The notes under the pieces: generated by a model | Database searches by the model: none | Told to the model about the DNA's origin: nothing | The model's input: the letters and a program-made list of their open reading frames with translations, nothing else | Made by a program: the position numbers and the translations under genes | Shown here: positions 42,564 through 52,178 of the stretch, piece by piece | Layout of the letters: each line of letters starts with the position of its first letter | Position numbering within the stretch: the stretch's first letter is position 1 | Assembly (NCBI RefSeq): GCF_004362525.1 | Contig: NZ_SNXS01000007.1 | Location: 122,220 to 186,219, forward strand | Direction of reading: 5' to 3' | Origin: Roseateles toxinivorans | GTDB lineage: Bacteria > Pseudomonadota > Gammaproteobacteria > Burkholderiales > Burkholderiaceae_C | Length of the DNA: 64,000 nt

Positions 42564-43859
42564 TCAGTCGTACTGCTCCGCATCGGGATCGGTCGTCTCC
42601 AGCTCGTAGCTGGCCGCCAGCATCGCCAGCCGGGCGATCACGCCGTACATATAAAAGCGGTTCGGCGCACTGGCGCCGGGCTTCTCTCCGAGGCGCGGCA
42701 GTTGGCCCGACTCGGCAAAGGCCAGCGGCACATAGCTGGAGCCCGGGGTGTTGAGATTCTCGTCACGGCCACGCTCGGCGTGCACGCGGTAGAAGCCGCC
42801 GACCACATAGCGGTCGATCATATAGACCACCGGCTCGGCCACCGCCTCGTTGACGCGCTCGTAGGTCGGCACGCCCTCCTGCAGAATCACCGAGCTGACC
42901 TCCAGGCCACGGCCGCTGGCACCCAGCTTGGCGCGGGCCTTCAGGTTCAGATCGGCCAGCTCCTTGGCGTCGCGCACGGTCATCAGGCCGAAGCCCTCGG
43001 TGCCGGCATCGGGCTTGATGACGATGAAGGGTTTTTCCTGGATGCCGTACTCCTTGTACTTGCGCCGCACCTTGGACAGCAGCGCGTCGGCCTGCGTCTG
43101 CAGCGCGTCCAGGCCGGTGCCCTCGGCGAAGTTCAGGTCCGTCGTGGTCGAGAACATCGGATTGATCAGCCAGGGGTCCATGCCCAGCAGCTTGGCGAAC
43201 TTCTTCGCCACCTCCTCATAGGCGCGGAAGTGCACCGACTTGCGCCGCACCGCCCAGCCGGCATGCAGCGGAGGCAGCAGGTATTGCTCGTGCAGGCCCT
43301 CCAGCACCTGGGGCAGGCCGGTGGACAGGTCGTTGTTGAGCAGGATGGTGCAGGGGTCGAAGTCCTTCAGCCCCAGGCGCCCGCGGGTGCGCACCAGCGG
43401 CTCGACCGTCAGCTCGCTGCCATCGGGCAACTGGATGGCGGTCGGGGCCTTGACGCTCTCGTCCAGCGAGCCCAGGCGCACATTCAGCCCGGCCTGGGTG
43501 AAGATCTGGATCAACCGCCGCACATTCGTCAGGTAGAAGGAATTGCGGGTGTGGTTCTCGGGAATCAGCAACAGGTTCTTGGCCTCGGGGCAGATCTTCT
43601 CGATCGCCGCCATCGCCGCCTGCACTGCCAAGGGCAGCATCTCGGGGGTCAGGTTGTTGAAGCCGCCCGGGAACAGATTGGTATCGACCGGAGCTAACTT
43701 GAAGCCGGCGTTGCGGATGTCCACCGAGGTATAGAACGGCGGCGTGTGCTCCATCCATTCGAGCCGGAACCAGCGCTCGGTGGCCGGCATCGACTCCAGG
43801 ACGCGGGCCTCCAGTTCGTTGATGGGGCCGTTCAATGCGGTGACGAGATGAGGAACCAT
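42564..43859 (-). CDS. gshA: glutamate-cysteine ligase (proteobacterial ATP-grasp-like type)
   Basis: A 431-residue enzyme of the non-E. coli gshA family found in beta- and gammaproteobacteria. ATERWFRLEWMEHTPPFYTSVDIRN (about 27-51, by position), PENHTRNSFYLTNV and FIVIKPDAGTEGFGLMTV are the conserved segments. It makes gamma-glutamylcysteine, the first step of glutathione synthesis. Separated from gshB by about 5 kb with unrelated genes between, although often neighbours in related bacteria. Confidence 0.92.
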   Translation of the reverse strand: MVPHLVTALNGPINELEARVLESMPATERWFRLEWMEHTPPFYTSVDIRNAGFKLAPVDTNLFPGGFNNLTPEMLPLAVQAAMAAIEKICPEAKNLLLIPENHTRNSFYLTNVRRLIQIFTQAGLNVRLGSLDESVKAPTAIQLPDGSELTVEPLVRTRGRLGLKDFDPCTILLNNDLSTGLPQVLEGLHEQYLLPPLHAGWAVRRKSVHFRAYEEVAKKFAKLLGMDPWLINPMFSTTTDLNFAEGTGLDALQTQADALLSKVRRKYKEYGIQEKPFIVIKPDAGTEGFGLMTVRDAKELADLNLKARAKLGASGRGLEVSSVILQEGVPTYERVNEAVAEPVVYMIDRYVVGGFYRVHAERGRDENLNTPGSSYVPLAFAESGQLPRLGEKPGASAPNRFYMYGVIARLAMLAASYELETTDPDAEQYD

Positions 43860-43958
43860 GGTTGAGGCCGGGCCGGGTGCGGGGGTGATTGATTCTAGGA
43901 CCAGGGCACTTGAGGCCGATTGGCGTCAAGCCAAGCCCCAGGCCCCGGCTTTTTTGGA

Positions 43959-44852
43959 TCAGAAGCGCAGACTCAACCCGCTCTCGAAGCGGCGAACCTG
44001 CCCGCTGACCGGATCGGTGAACGCCAGCGTCCGGGCCAGCAGCTGCAGCGGCCGGCTGTAGTCGTTCTCCGCCAGCTCCGGTTGGTGCACCGGGTAGATC
44101 TGGTCGTTGACGATGGGCAGGCCCAGCGCACACATATGGACGCGCAGCTGGTGGCGCTGGCCGGTCGCGGGCTCCAGCCGGTAGCGGGCCAGCCCGCCCT
44201 GCCGTTCCAGCGGGCTGATGCGGGTATGGGCGTTCGGCTCACCGGGCACCTCCTGCATGCGCATGAACGATTCACCCTCGGCCAGGCGGCTGCTGCGGGT
44301 CATGGGCCACGACAGATCGTCACGCCAGGGCGCGATGGCTTCGTAGCACTTGCTCACTTCGCGCTCGCGGAAGAGCGCGTGGTAAGCATCGCGGCTGTCG
44401 GGACGGACACTGAACAGCACCAGGCCGGCCGTCTCGCGGTCCAGCCGGTGCAAGGGCTGCAGCTCGTCCAGGCCCAGGCGGCGCTTCAGCCGCACCAGCA
44501 GCGTTTCCTGCAGATAGCGGCCGCCGGGCGTGACGGGCAGGAAGTGCGGCTTGTCGACGGCGACCAGCAGCTCGTCCTGGAACAGGATCTGCTCCTTGAA
44601 CGGCACCGGTTGCTCGGCGGGCAGGCTGCGGTAATAGAAGAGCTTGGCATGGGGTCGGTAGCCGGCACCGGGTGCCAAGGTCAGGCCTTGCGCATCCAGC
44701 ACCTCGCCGCGCTGCATGCGTTGGCGCCAGTCATCGGCGCATACATGGCCGAAGCGCTGCTGCAAAAAGGCCAGCACCGTGGGCCAGTCGCCGGGCGGCA
44801 GGGCGATGCAGCTGGGGCTGACGCCGTCGCGCGCCGGCGGCTTGCCGCTCAT
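43959..44852 (-). CDS. RluA-family pseudouridine synthase
   Basis: A 297-residue synthase with the catalytic Asp in PLHRLDRETAGL (about 147) and the C-terminal GQRHQLRVHMCALGLPIVND, typical of RluA/TruC enzymes. No S4 domain is visible at the N-terminus. The ATG at 44852 overlaps the trhO stop (ATGA). The target, rRNA or tRNA, is unknown; the neighbouring tRNA hydroxylase makes tRNA plausible. Confidence 0.87.
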   Translation of the reverse strand: MSGKPPARDGVSPSCIALPPGDWPTVLAFLQQRFGHVCADDWRQRMQRGEVLDAQGLTLAPGAGYRPHAKLFYYRSLPAEQPVPFKEQILFQDELLVAVDKPHFLPVTPGGRYLQETLLVRLKRRLGLDELQPLHRLDRETAGLVLFSVRPDSRDAYHALFREREVSKCYEAIAPWRDDLSWPMTRSSRLAEGESFMRMQEVPGEPNAHTRISPLERQGGLARYRLEPATGQRHQLRVHMCALGLPIVNDQIYPVHQPELAENDYSRPLQLLARTLAFTDPVSGQVRRFESGLSLRF

Positions 44853-45676
44853 GGCTCGCCGGCGGCGTCCAGGCGCCTGGCACGTTCGAGCCGCCAGGCC
44901 TCGTCCGGGTCGCCGGCATAGACCTGCTCGGCCGTGGTCGCTGTTTCCTGCAATCGCGTGTCCAGCGCCACACGGTTGTCGAACACAAAGCACTCGCCCT
45001 GCCAGTCAGCCGCGGCGTCCGGCATCGACTGAAAATAGTTGAGGATGCCTCCCTCGAGCTGATAGACCTCCAGGCCCAGGCCCTGCATCCAGGCGCTGGT
45101 CTTCTCGCAGCGTATGCCGCCGGTGCAGTACATCGCTACCCGCTTGTGCCCGGCCTGCCACTGCGGCGCATGGGCCTGTACATAGGCGGCAAAGTCACGG
45201 AAATTGGCCACCTGCGGGTCGATCGCCTTGTTGAAGCGGCCGAGCCGCCATTCGAAGCTGTTGCGGTTGTCCAGCAGCACCACATCGTCGCGGGCGATCA
45301 ACTCGCGCCAGGCCTGCGGGCTGACATGGCTGTCGGCCTCGACCGATAGCTTCAGACCTGACACCCCATCGACGCCAAAGGCGACGATCTCGCGCTTTCT
45401 GTGCACCTTGATGCGGGCAAACGGAGCGGTGCGGCAGGCACTGCGCTTGAACACGATGCCGGCAAAGCGCGCGTCCTGCAGCAGCGCTTGCTCGAAGGCA
45501 TCCAGGGCCGGCGCCGCGCCGGCCAGCACGCCATTGATGCCCTCCCCGGCCAGCAGCACGCTGCCCAGCAGTTCGCGGGTCAGCGTTCGCACCCGCTCGA
45601 CCACCGCGTCCACATCGTCGAGTTCGACGAATTTGTAGAAGGCGATATGAAACAGCGCCTGCTCGGCAGACATCAT
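44849..45676 (-). CDS. trhO: tRNA uridine(34) hydroxylase, rhodanese-fold
   Basis: A 275-residue YceA/TrhO protein. An N-terminal ferredoxin-like domain (HIAFYKFVELDD at the start) is followed by a rhodanese domain (about 110-215) with the catalytic Cys in MYCTGGIRCEKTSAWM. It adds oxygen to C5 of U34 in tRNAs to make ho5U. Start ATGATG at 45676 overlaps the upstream stop. Middle gene of a three-gene overlapping unit with the SPOR-like protein and the pseudouridine synthase. Confidence 0.92.
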   Translation of the reverse strand: MMSAEQALFHIAFYKFVELDDVDAVVERVRTLTRELLGSVLLAGEGINGVLAGAAPALDAFEQALLQDARFAGIVFKRSACRTAPFARIKVHRKREIVAFGVDGVSGLKLSVEADSHVSPQAWRELIARDDVVLLDNRNSFEWRLGRFNKAIDPQVANFRDFAAYVQAHAPQWQAGHKRVAMYCTGGIRCEKTSAWMQGLGLEVYQLEGGILNYFQSMPDAAADWQGECFVFDNRVALDTRLQETATTAEQVYAGDPDEAWRLERARRLDAAGEP

Positions 45677-47196
45677 CAGAACTCCACCAGATCGACCTGA
45701 ACGCCGCGCACTGCCAGCAGATTGCGGGCGCGCTCGGCGTCGTCGCGCTTGGCAAAAGGCCACCAGACGGCCTGCCAGGCCTGGCGGGCCTGGATCAACT
45801 CGATGCGCGTGCCGGCCGGGGCAATGGCGTTGGCCGCTCCGGCGCGCAGCAGGACCATGCGCGCCTCCGCATCGACCTTGGAGAAGCTGGGCTTGGTGAC
45901 CAGGGCATAGAACTTGGCGGTGGCCGGCGCACTGCCCCCCTGAGGTGGTCGCTGTGCGGCGTCAGACGGACCGCGATCGGCCTGCGGCGTGGCCGGAATG
46001 GCCAGCGGGCCCGGATCGGGCGCCTTGCTCGGCTTCGGCGCCGGGCCGGGGACCACCGCGGGCGGCGTGCGCGCGGCCGGCACCGGGTCCGAGGCGCGCA
46101 GCTGCTTGCCTTCGGCCATGGCGGCCTGGCGCGCCTCGTCGGACAGCAGCGGTTTGGTGCGCGAGGGCCGGGTCTTGTCCGCCAGGGCCTCGCTGGCCGG
46201 TGGTGCAGGTGCAGGTGCAGGTGCAGCAGCCGATGCCGCCGTGGGGACTGGTGCAGCCGGTATCGGCGCCGAGGCCGGAGCATCGGCGATGACGAGGACG
46301 GGTGAGGCCGCCGGCGCGGCAATGTTCGGGCTCGGCGTCGGAGCACTGGCCGGTACCGCTGATACAGCCGGCGGCGGATGCACGGCCTCGGGGCCGGCCT
46401 CCGGCTCACCCCCCGCCAAAAAGAGCCCGACGGCACCGGCCAGCAGCGCCGGCAACAGTACGCCACCCAACAACAGGCGCGGCAGGCTCCAGTCGCGCCG
46501 GCCGAGCACCTTGATCGTGCCATTGCGACCGAGCAGCACACGCAGGCGCTTGCTTGGCGTGTCAATCGCCGCCGTCACCAGGTACAGCGTGACCGGCTCG
46601 ACGCCTAGCTTGCCCGAGACCTTGGACTGCAGCGCCGAATCGGCCAGCACCTCGCGCTGCGGCCAGGCAGGCTCGCCCGGACGGGTGGTGCTGCCATGCT
46701 GCAGGGCCCAGCGTGCCACCTGCCTGGGGCGCAGCGGGGCAATGAAATCCTCGCTGAACACCGGCTCGAAGCCGGCCCGCGACCGGGGCCACAGCAGGCG
46801 CCGTAGCGCCCCCAGCCAGCCCCCTCTGTCCTGCGGGGCATCCGCGGTAGCCGCGACAGCGGGCCCGCTCGGTGCCGGCTGCTCACCGGCCACGACCGCC
46901 ATCGCCCGTTCGCGCAGGCTGGCCTTGGCTCCGTCCTGAGCGGCAGGCGCAGGTTCATCCTGCGTCACCACATGGTCCAGCACCGGCGGCGCGCCAAAGC
47001 TGGGCTCGACCACCACCCGCGGTGCCGCCAGATCGGCCCGCACCGTGCCGCCGGCACGTTCGGCCGTGGTCACAAACGGCAGGGCGATCACGCCAACGGC
47101 ACCCACCTGAGCGGACGTGATGCGCCGCGCCAGGGGATGACGGTTGTGCCAGGCCACCACGCGGGCGGCCACTTCGTTCATGCGGATGGAGTTCAT
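45676..47196 (-). CDS. Ala/Pro-rich single-pass membrane protein with SPOR-like C-terminus
   Basis: A 506-residue protein of unknown function. A polar N-terminal region (1-235) is followed by one membrane helix (about 245-265, LLLGGVLLPALLAGAVGLFLAG), a long Ala/Pro linker (about 270-420) and a C-terminal about 75-residue domain (FYALVTKPSFSKVDAEAR ... AVRGVQVDLVEF) with the shape of a SPOR peptidoglycan-binding domain. A GGGAGG ribosome site lies 5 bases before the ATG. The linker is partly coded by four tandem copies of GGTGCA. Overlaps trhO by ATGA. Confidence 0.65.
   Translation of the reverse strand: MNSIRMNEVAARVVAWHNRHPLARRITSAQVGAVGVIALPFVTTAERAGGTVRADLAAPRVVVEPSFGAPPVLDHVVTQDEPAPAAQDGAKASLRERAMAVVAGEQPAPSGPAVAATADAPQDRGGWLGALRRLLWPRSRAGFEPVFSEDFIAPLRPRQVARWALQHGSTTRPGEPAWPQREVLADSALQSKVSGKLGVEPVTLYLVTAAIDTPSKRLRVLLGRNGTIKVLGRRDWSLPRLLLGGVLLPALLAGAVGLFLAGGEPEAGPEAVHPPPAVSAVPASAPTPSPNIAAPAASPVLVIADAPASAPIPAAPVPTAASAAAPAPAPAPPASEALADKTRPSRTKPLLSDEARQAAMAEGKQLRASDPVPAARTPPAVVPGPAPKPSKAPDPGPLAIPATPQADRGPSDAAQRPPQGGSAPATAKFYALVTKPSFSKVDAEARMVLLRAGAANAIAPAGTRIELIQARQAWQAVWWPFAKRDDAERARNLLAVRGVQVDLVEF
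46202..46225. repeat. four tandem copies of the hexamer GGTGCA
   Basis: GGTGCA repeated four times, in frame inside the Ala/Pro linker of the SPOR-like protein (Pro-Ala pairs on the coding strand). Slippage would change length by two residues without frameshift. Confidence 0.8.
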
Positions 47197-47301
47197 TTGA
47201 CCTCCCGATTGTCACTCAGGCAGGGGGCCGTGCAATGCGTCCATCAGCACCGGAAAGCCTCTCTACAATTGCCCCCCAACCGCAACTCCGGGTAGCGCCT
47301 C

Positions 47302-48150
47302 TTGTTCGAACGTCTGGCCGTACTGCCGCAATACCTGATACCCAAAGCGGCGCTGACCCGTTTTGCCGGCCGCGTTGCCTCGGCGCGCCGTGGCGAGCGC
47401 ACGACCCGGCTGATACGCTGGTTCATAGGCCGCTACGGCGTGAACATGGCCGAGGCGGCCGATTCGGACCCGGCCGCCTACGCCAGCTTCAACGAGTTCT
47501 TCACCCGCGCGCTGAAGCCCGGCGCCCGGCCGCTGGCGGCGGCCGAATGGGTCTGTCCGGTGGATGGCGCGATCAGCCAGTTCGGCGAGATCCAGCTCGA
47601 CCAGATCTTCCAGGCCAAGGGCCACCAGTACTCGACCACCGCCCTGGTAGGCGGCGATGCAGCACTGGCCAAGCCCTTCGAGGGCGGCAGCTTCGCGACG
47701 ATCTATCTGAGCCCGAAGGACTATCACCGCATCCACATGCCCTGCGATGGCCGGCTGACGCGGATGATCCATGTGCCGGGCGAGCTGTTCTCGGTCAACC
47801 CGACCACGGCGCGTGGCGTGCCGGGCCTGTTCGCCCGCAACGAGCGGGTGGTCTGCCACTTCGACTCGCCGCACGGGCCCTTTGTGCTGGTGCTGGTGGG
47901 CGCCACCATCGTCGGCAGCATGGCCACCGTCTGGCATGGCGTAGTCAACCCCCCACGCAGCACCGAAGTGCGTGAATGGACCTACGCCGCTGATGAGGTG
48001 GTGTTGAAGCAGGGCGACGAGATGGGCCGCTTCCTGCTCGGCTCCACTGTCGTGCTGCTGTTCCCCAAGGGCCGGACCGCGTTCAACCCGGCCTGGGCGC
48101 CGGCCGGCGCGGTGCGCATGGGAGAGGTGATGGCGACGCTGCAGCGCTGA
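47302..48150 (+). CDS. psd: phosphatidylserine decarboxylase proenzyme
   Basis: A 282-residue proenzyme that self-cleaves at LGST (RFLLGSTVVLLFPKG, about 251) to form the pyruvoyl cofactor; it makes phosphatidylethanolamine at the inner membrane. YLSPKDYHRIHMPCDG holds the conserved His residues and FNEFFTRALKPGARP is the family N-terminal signature. The start is a TTG at 47302, which gives the usual FERLAVLPQYLIPK opening; ribosome site weak. Followed by a terminator. Confidence 0.92.
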   Translation: MFERLAVLPQYLIPKAALTRFAGRVASARRGERTTRLIRWFIGRYGVNMAEAADSDPAAYASFNEFFTRALKPGARPLAAAEWVCPVDGAISQFGEIQLDQIFQAKGHQYSTTALVGGDAALAKPFEGGSFATIYLSPKDYHRIHMPCDGRLTRMIHVPGELFSVNPTTARGVPGLFARNERVVCHFDSPHGPFVLVLVGATIVGSMATVWHGVVNPPRSTEVREWTYAADEVVLKQGDEMGRFLLGSTVVLLFPKGRTAFNPAWAPAGAVRMGEVMATLQR

Positions 48151-48169
48151 CTCTTCAGAAGACCAAGAG

Positions 48170-48198
48170 AAAAGCCACCCGAGGGTGGCTTTTTTGTG
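48170..48198. terminator. bidirectional Rho-independent terminator
   Basis: AAAAGCCACCC-GAG-GGTGGCTTTTTT between the convergent psd and amtB genes; T-run on the plus strand and A-run complement on the minus strand. Confidence 0.85.
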
Positions 48199-48213
48199 GG
48201 CAGGACGAAAGGC

Positions 48214-49752
48214 CTACTTGTGGTACGCCGTCTCGCCGTGCGACGAGATGTCCAGACCCTCGCGCTCTTCCTCTTCGGTGACACGCAGGCCGATCACCAT
48301 GTCAACCAGCTTGAAGGCGATCAGCGAGACCACGCCGGACCAGACGATGGTCACCAGCACGCCCTTGAGCTGAATCCACACTTGCGCGGCGATCGAGTAG
48401 GCCTCGGGGGCAACCATCGTGACCGTGACCCAGTCGCCAACGGCGCTGGGGCCACCCAGCGACGGCGAGTTGAACACGCCGGTCAGCAGGGCGCCGACGA
48501 TGCCGCCGACGCCGTGGATGCCGAACACGTCGAGCGAGTCGTCCATGCCCAGCATCTTCTTCAGGCCGTTCACACCCCACAGGCAGGCGAAGCTGGCAAC
48601 GATGCCGATGACCAGCGCACCGCCGACACCGACGTTGCCGGCAGCCGGCGTGATGGCCACCAGGCCGGCGACGGCACCCGATGCTGCACCCAGCATCGAG
48701 GCCTTGCCCTTGGTCAGCGCTTCACCGACGCACCAGGCCAGCACCGCAGCGGCCGTGGCCACAAAGGTGTTGATGAAGGCCAGGGCGGCAAAGCCGTTGG
48801 CTTCCAGTGCCGAGCCGGCGTTGAAGCCGAACCAGCCCACCCACAGCAGGGCGGCACCGACCATGGTCAGCGTCAGCGAGTGCGGCGTGAACGACTCACG
48901 GCCGTAACCGACGCGCTTGCCGATCATGAAGGCACCGACCAGACCGGCGACGGCGGCGTTGATGTGCACCACGGTGCCGCCGGCGAAGTCCAGCGCGCCC
49001 CATTGCCACAGCAGACCGGCCTTGGCCGTCATCGCGTCAGCGACTTCCTTGCTGGCGTAGGCGTCCGGACCCATCCAGAACCAGACCATGTGCGCGATCG
49101 GCAGGTAGGCGAAGGTGAACCACAGGGCCATGAAGGCCAGCACGGCAGTGAACTTGATGCGTTCGGCAAAGGCGCCGACGATCAGTGCACCGGTGATGCC
49201 TGCGAACGTGGCCTGGAAGGCGGCGAACACCAGTTCCGGAATCACCACGCCCTTGCTGAAGGTGGCGGCGTTGGCGAAGGTGCCGGCAACGTTGTCCCAG
49301 ATGCCCTTCATGAACAGTCTATCGGTGCCGCCGATGAAGGCGTTGCCCTCGGTGAAGGCCAGGCTGTAGCCATAGATGACCCACAGCACGACGATCATCG
49401 AGAAGGTCACCATCACCTGCATCAGCACGCTGAGCATGTTCTTGCTGCGCACCAGGCCGCCATAGAACAGGGCCAGGCCGGGAATGGTCATCAGGATCAC
49501 GAGGATGGTGGACAGCATCATCCAGGCGGTGTCACCCTTGTTCGGCACGGGCGCCGGTGCGGCGGCGGCCGAGGCAGCCTCCGCAGCGGGCGCGGCAGCC
49601 ATCGGCGCCGGTGCGGCTTCGGCGGCGGGCGCCGTCACGGCCGATGCCGCGACGGGTGCCGAGGCGGCGTCCTGGGCCCAGGCGGCGGGCGCCAATACGG
49701 CAAGGCTCATAGTCGCAACTACGGCCAGGCCAGCAATGAGTTTCTTCATCAT
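48214..49752 (-). CDS. amtB: ammonium transporter
   Basis: A 512-residue transporter with a signal peptide (MMKKLIAGLAVVATMSLAVLAPAAWA), an Ala/Pro-rich periplasmic linker (about 27-65) and eleven membrane helices. The pore twin-His region is in LDFAGGTVVHINAAVAGL, and the family signature DVFGIHGVGGIVGALLTG holds the second His. The ATGATG at 49752 has GGAG upstream. Third gene of torF-glnK-amtB. Confidence 0.94.
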   Translation of the reverse strand: MMKKLIAGLAVVATMSLAVLAPAAWAQDAASAPVAASAVTAPAAEAAPAPMAAAPAAEAASAAAAPAPVPNKGDTAWMMLSTILVILMTIPGLALFYGGLVRSKNMLSVLMQVMVTFSMIVVLWVIYGYSLAFTEGNAFIGGTDRLFMKGIWDNVAGTFANAATFSKGVVIPELVFAAFQATFAGITGALIVGAFAERIKFTAVLAFMALWFTFAYLPIAHMVWFWMGPDAYASKEVADAMTAKAGLLWQWGALDFAGGTVVHINAAVAGLVGAFMIGKRVGYGRESFTPHSLTLTMVGAALLWVGWFGFNAGSALEANGFAALAFINTFVATAAAVLAWCVGEALTKGKASMLGAASGAVAGLVAITPAAGNVGVGGALVIGIVASFACLWGVNGLKKMLGMDDSLDVFGIHGVGGIVGALLTGVFNSPSLGGPSAVGDWVTVTMVAPEAYSIAAQVWIQLKGVLVTIVWSGVVSLIAFKLVDMVIGLRVTEEEEREGLDISSHGETAYHK

Positions 49753-49772
49753 TTTGAGTTCTCCGTGGAGCG

Positions 49773-50850
<1,078 letters not shown>

Positions 50851-50898
50851 CGTCAAGCTCCTGGGAAGGGTGGAAATCAAAAGCACTCCAGCCCTATC

Positions 50899-50914
50899 TG
50901 CAGAAACCATGCCA
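50899..50914 (-). promoter_or_regulatory. sigma-54 promoter of torF-glnK-amtB
   Basis: TGGCAT-GGTTT-CTGCA on the minus strand, one GG and one GC element at the exact sigma-54 spacing, about 50 bases upstream of the first gene. Confidence 0.75.
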
Positions 50915-50978
50915 ACCATGCCCATACGAGGTGGTAACGGTTACGCGCGCCGTGGCAAGCCAAAATTCACCGATGCGA

Positions 50979-50994
50979 CGCACCAATTTGGCGT
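50979..50994. promoter_or_regulatory. NtrC binding site 1
   Basis: GCACCA-ATT-TGGCGT, a near-palindromic match to GCACCA-N3-TGGTGC, about 100 bases upstream of the inferred transcription start of the torF operon. Confidence 0.6.
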
Positions 50995-51008
50995 CATTTG
51001 AACGAAAA

Positions 51009-51023
51009 ACACCAGCTTGGTGC
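51009..51023. promoter_or_regulatory. NtrC binding site 2
   Basis: ACACCA-GCT-TGGTGC, about 29 bases beyond site 1; paired enhancer sites are normal for NtrC. Confidence 0.65.
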
Positions 51024-51104
51024 GGTGCGTGCATCACCCAAGAGGGGGACGCACCGCCGCGACGCCAAGCGACACAATGACCGACTTTCGCGCAAGGCTT
51101 ACCC

Positions 51105-52178
51105 ATGTCTCTGGCCCTGGTACACAGCCGATCACTGGACGGACTGGCCGCCCCCGCCGTCAGTGTGGAAGTGCATCTGGCCAATGGCCTGCCCAGCTTC
51201 ACCCTGGTGGGCCTGGCCGATACCGAGGTCAAGGAGGCCCGCGAGCGGGTGCGCGCCGCGTTGCAGACCAGCGGCCTCGGGTTTCCGCACAACAAACGCA
51301 TCACCGTCAATCTGGCCCCTGCCGACCTGCCCAAGGAGTCGGGCCGCTTCGACCTGCCGATCGCGCTGGGCATCCTGGCCGCCAATGGCCAGCTGCCCAT
51401 CCAGGCGCTCGAAGGCCTGGAGTTTGCCGGGGAGCTGTCGCTGGCCGGCGATCTGCGGCCCGTGCGCGGCGCGCTCGCGATGAGCCTGGCGGTCAAGCGG
51501 CTGGGCGTCAGCCGCAGCCTGGTGCTGCCCGAGGCCAGCGCCGCCGAGGCCGCCCTGGTCAGCGGCATCACCGTGCTCAGCGCCCGGCATCTGCTGGACG
51601 TGGTGCAAGCGCTGAGCCCGCAACCGGAGGGCGGCGAGGGCGGCGAGCCCACCGCCCTGCCCCAAGCGGTGGCCAGGCCCCGTCCGGCCGCGCCACCCTG
51701 CGCCGATCTGCGCGAGGTCAAGGGCCAGGCCGGGGCCAAGCGGGCGCTGGAGATTGCCGCGGCCGGCGCCCATAGTTTGCTGATGGTCGGGCCGCCCGGC
51801 ACCGGCAAGTCGATGCTGGCCCAGCGCTTCGCCGGCCTGCTGCCGCCGCTGAGCGAGGAGCAGGCGCTGGAATCGGCGGCCGTGCTGAGCCTCAACGGCG
51901 GCTTCGACATCGGCCGCTGGGGCCAGCGTGTGCTGCGCACGCCGCACCACAGCGCCTCGTCGGTGGCCCTGGTCGGCGGTGGTTCGCCGCCGCGGCCCGG
52001 CGAAATCTCGCTGGCCCAGCATGGCGTGCTCTTTCTTGATGAGCTGCCCGAATTCCCGAGGGCAGCTTTGGAGGCGCTGCGCGAGCCGCTGGAAACCGGC
52101 CGCATCGTGATCTCCCGGGCGGCGCGCCAGGCCGAGTTCCCGGCCAAGTTCCAACTGCTGGCCGCCATGAACCCCTGA
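51105..52178 (+). pseudogene. comM: comM (Mg-chelatase-like AAA+ helicase), truncated by element insertion
   Basis: The first 357 codons of ComM, a branch-migration helicase of natural transformation, normally about 500 residues. The N-terminal ChlI-like domain ([14 protein letters not shown]) and the AAA+ Walker [10 protein letters not shown] (about 228) are intact. The frame stops at ...LLAAMNP followed by TGA, exactly where family members continue with Cys-Pro-Cys-Gly. Sequence beyond 52178 is unrelated and less GC-rich. The Mg-chelatase C-terminal domain is therefore lost unless the element excises. Divergent from torF. Confidence 0.92.
52168..52178. other. candidate attL core in comM
   Basis: ATGAACCCCTG is the last comM-matching sequence; native comM would continue with C, making TGC. 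Serine recombinases cross over at a two-base core within such a site. The exact dinucleotide cannot be fixed without the right end. Confidence 0.55.

Noticed and set aside
50894..52168. coding extension of the recombinase as a genuine protein domain
   Set aside because: It is antisense comM and torF-promoter sequence with Ser/Arg/Pro-rich translation; treated as a junction artefact or fusion, not a domain.
52168..52178. tRNA gene as the integration site
   Set aside because: No cloverleaf or tRNA sequence at the junction; the target is the comM coding sequence.
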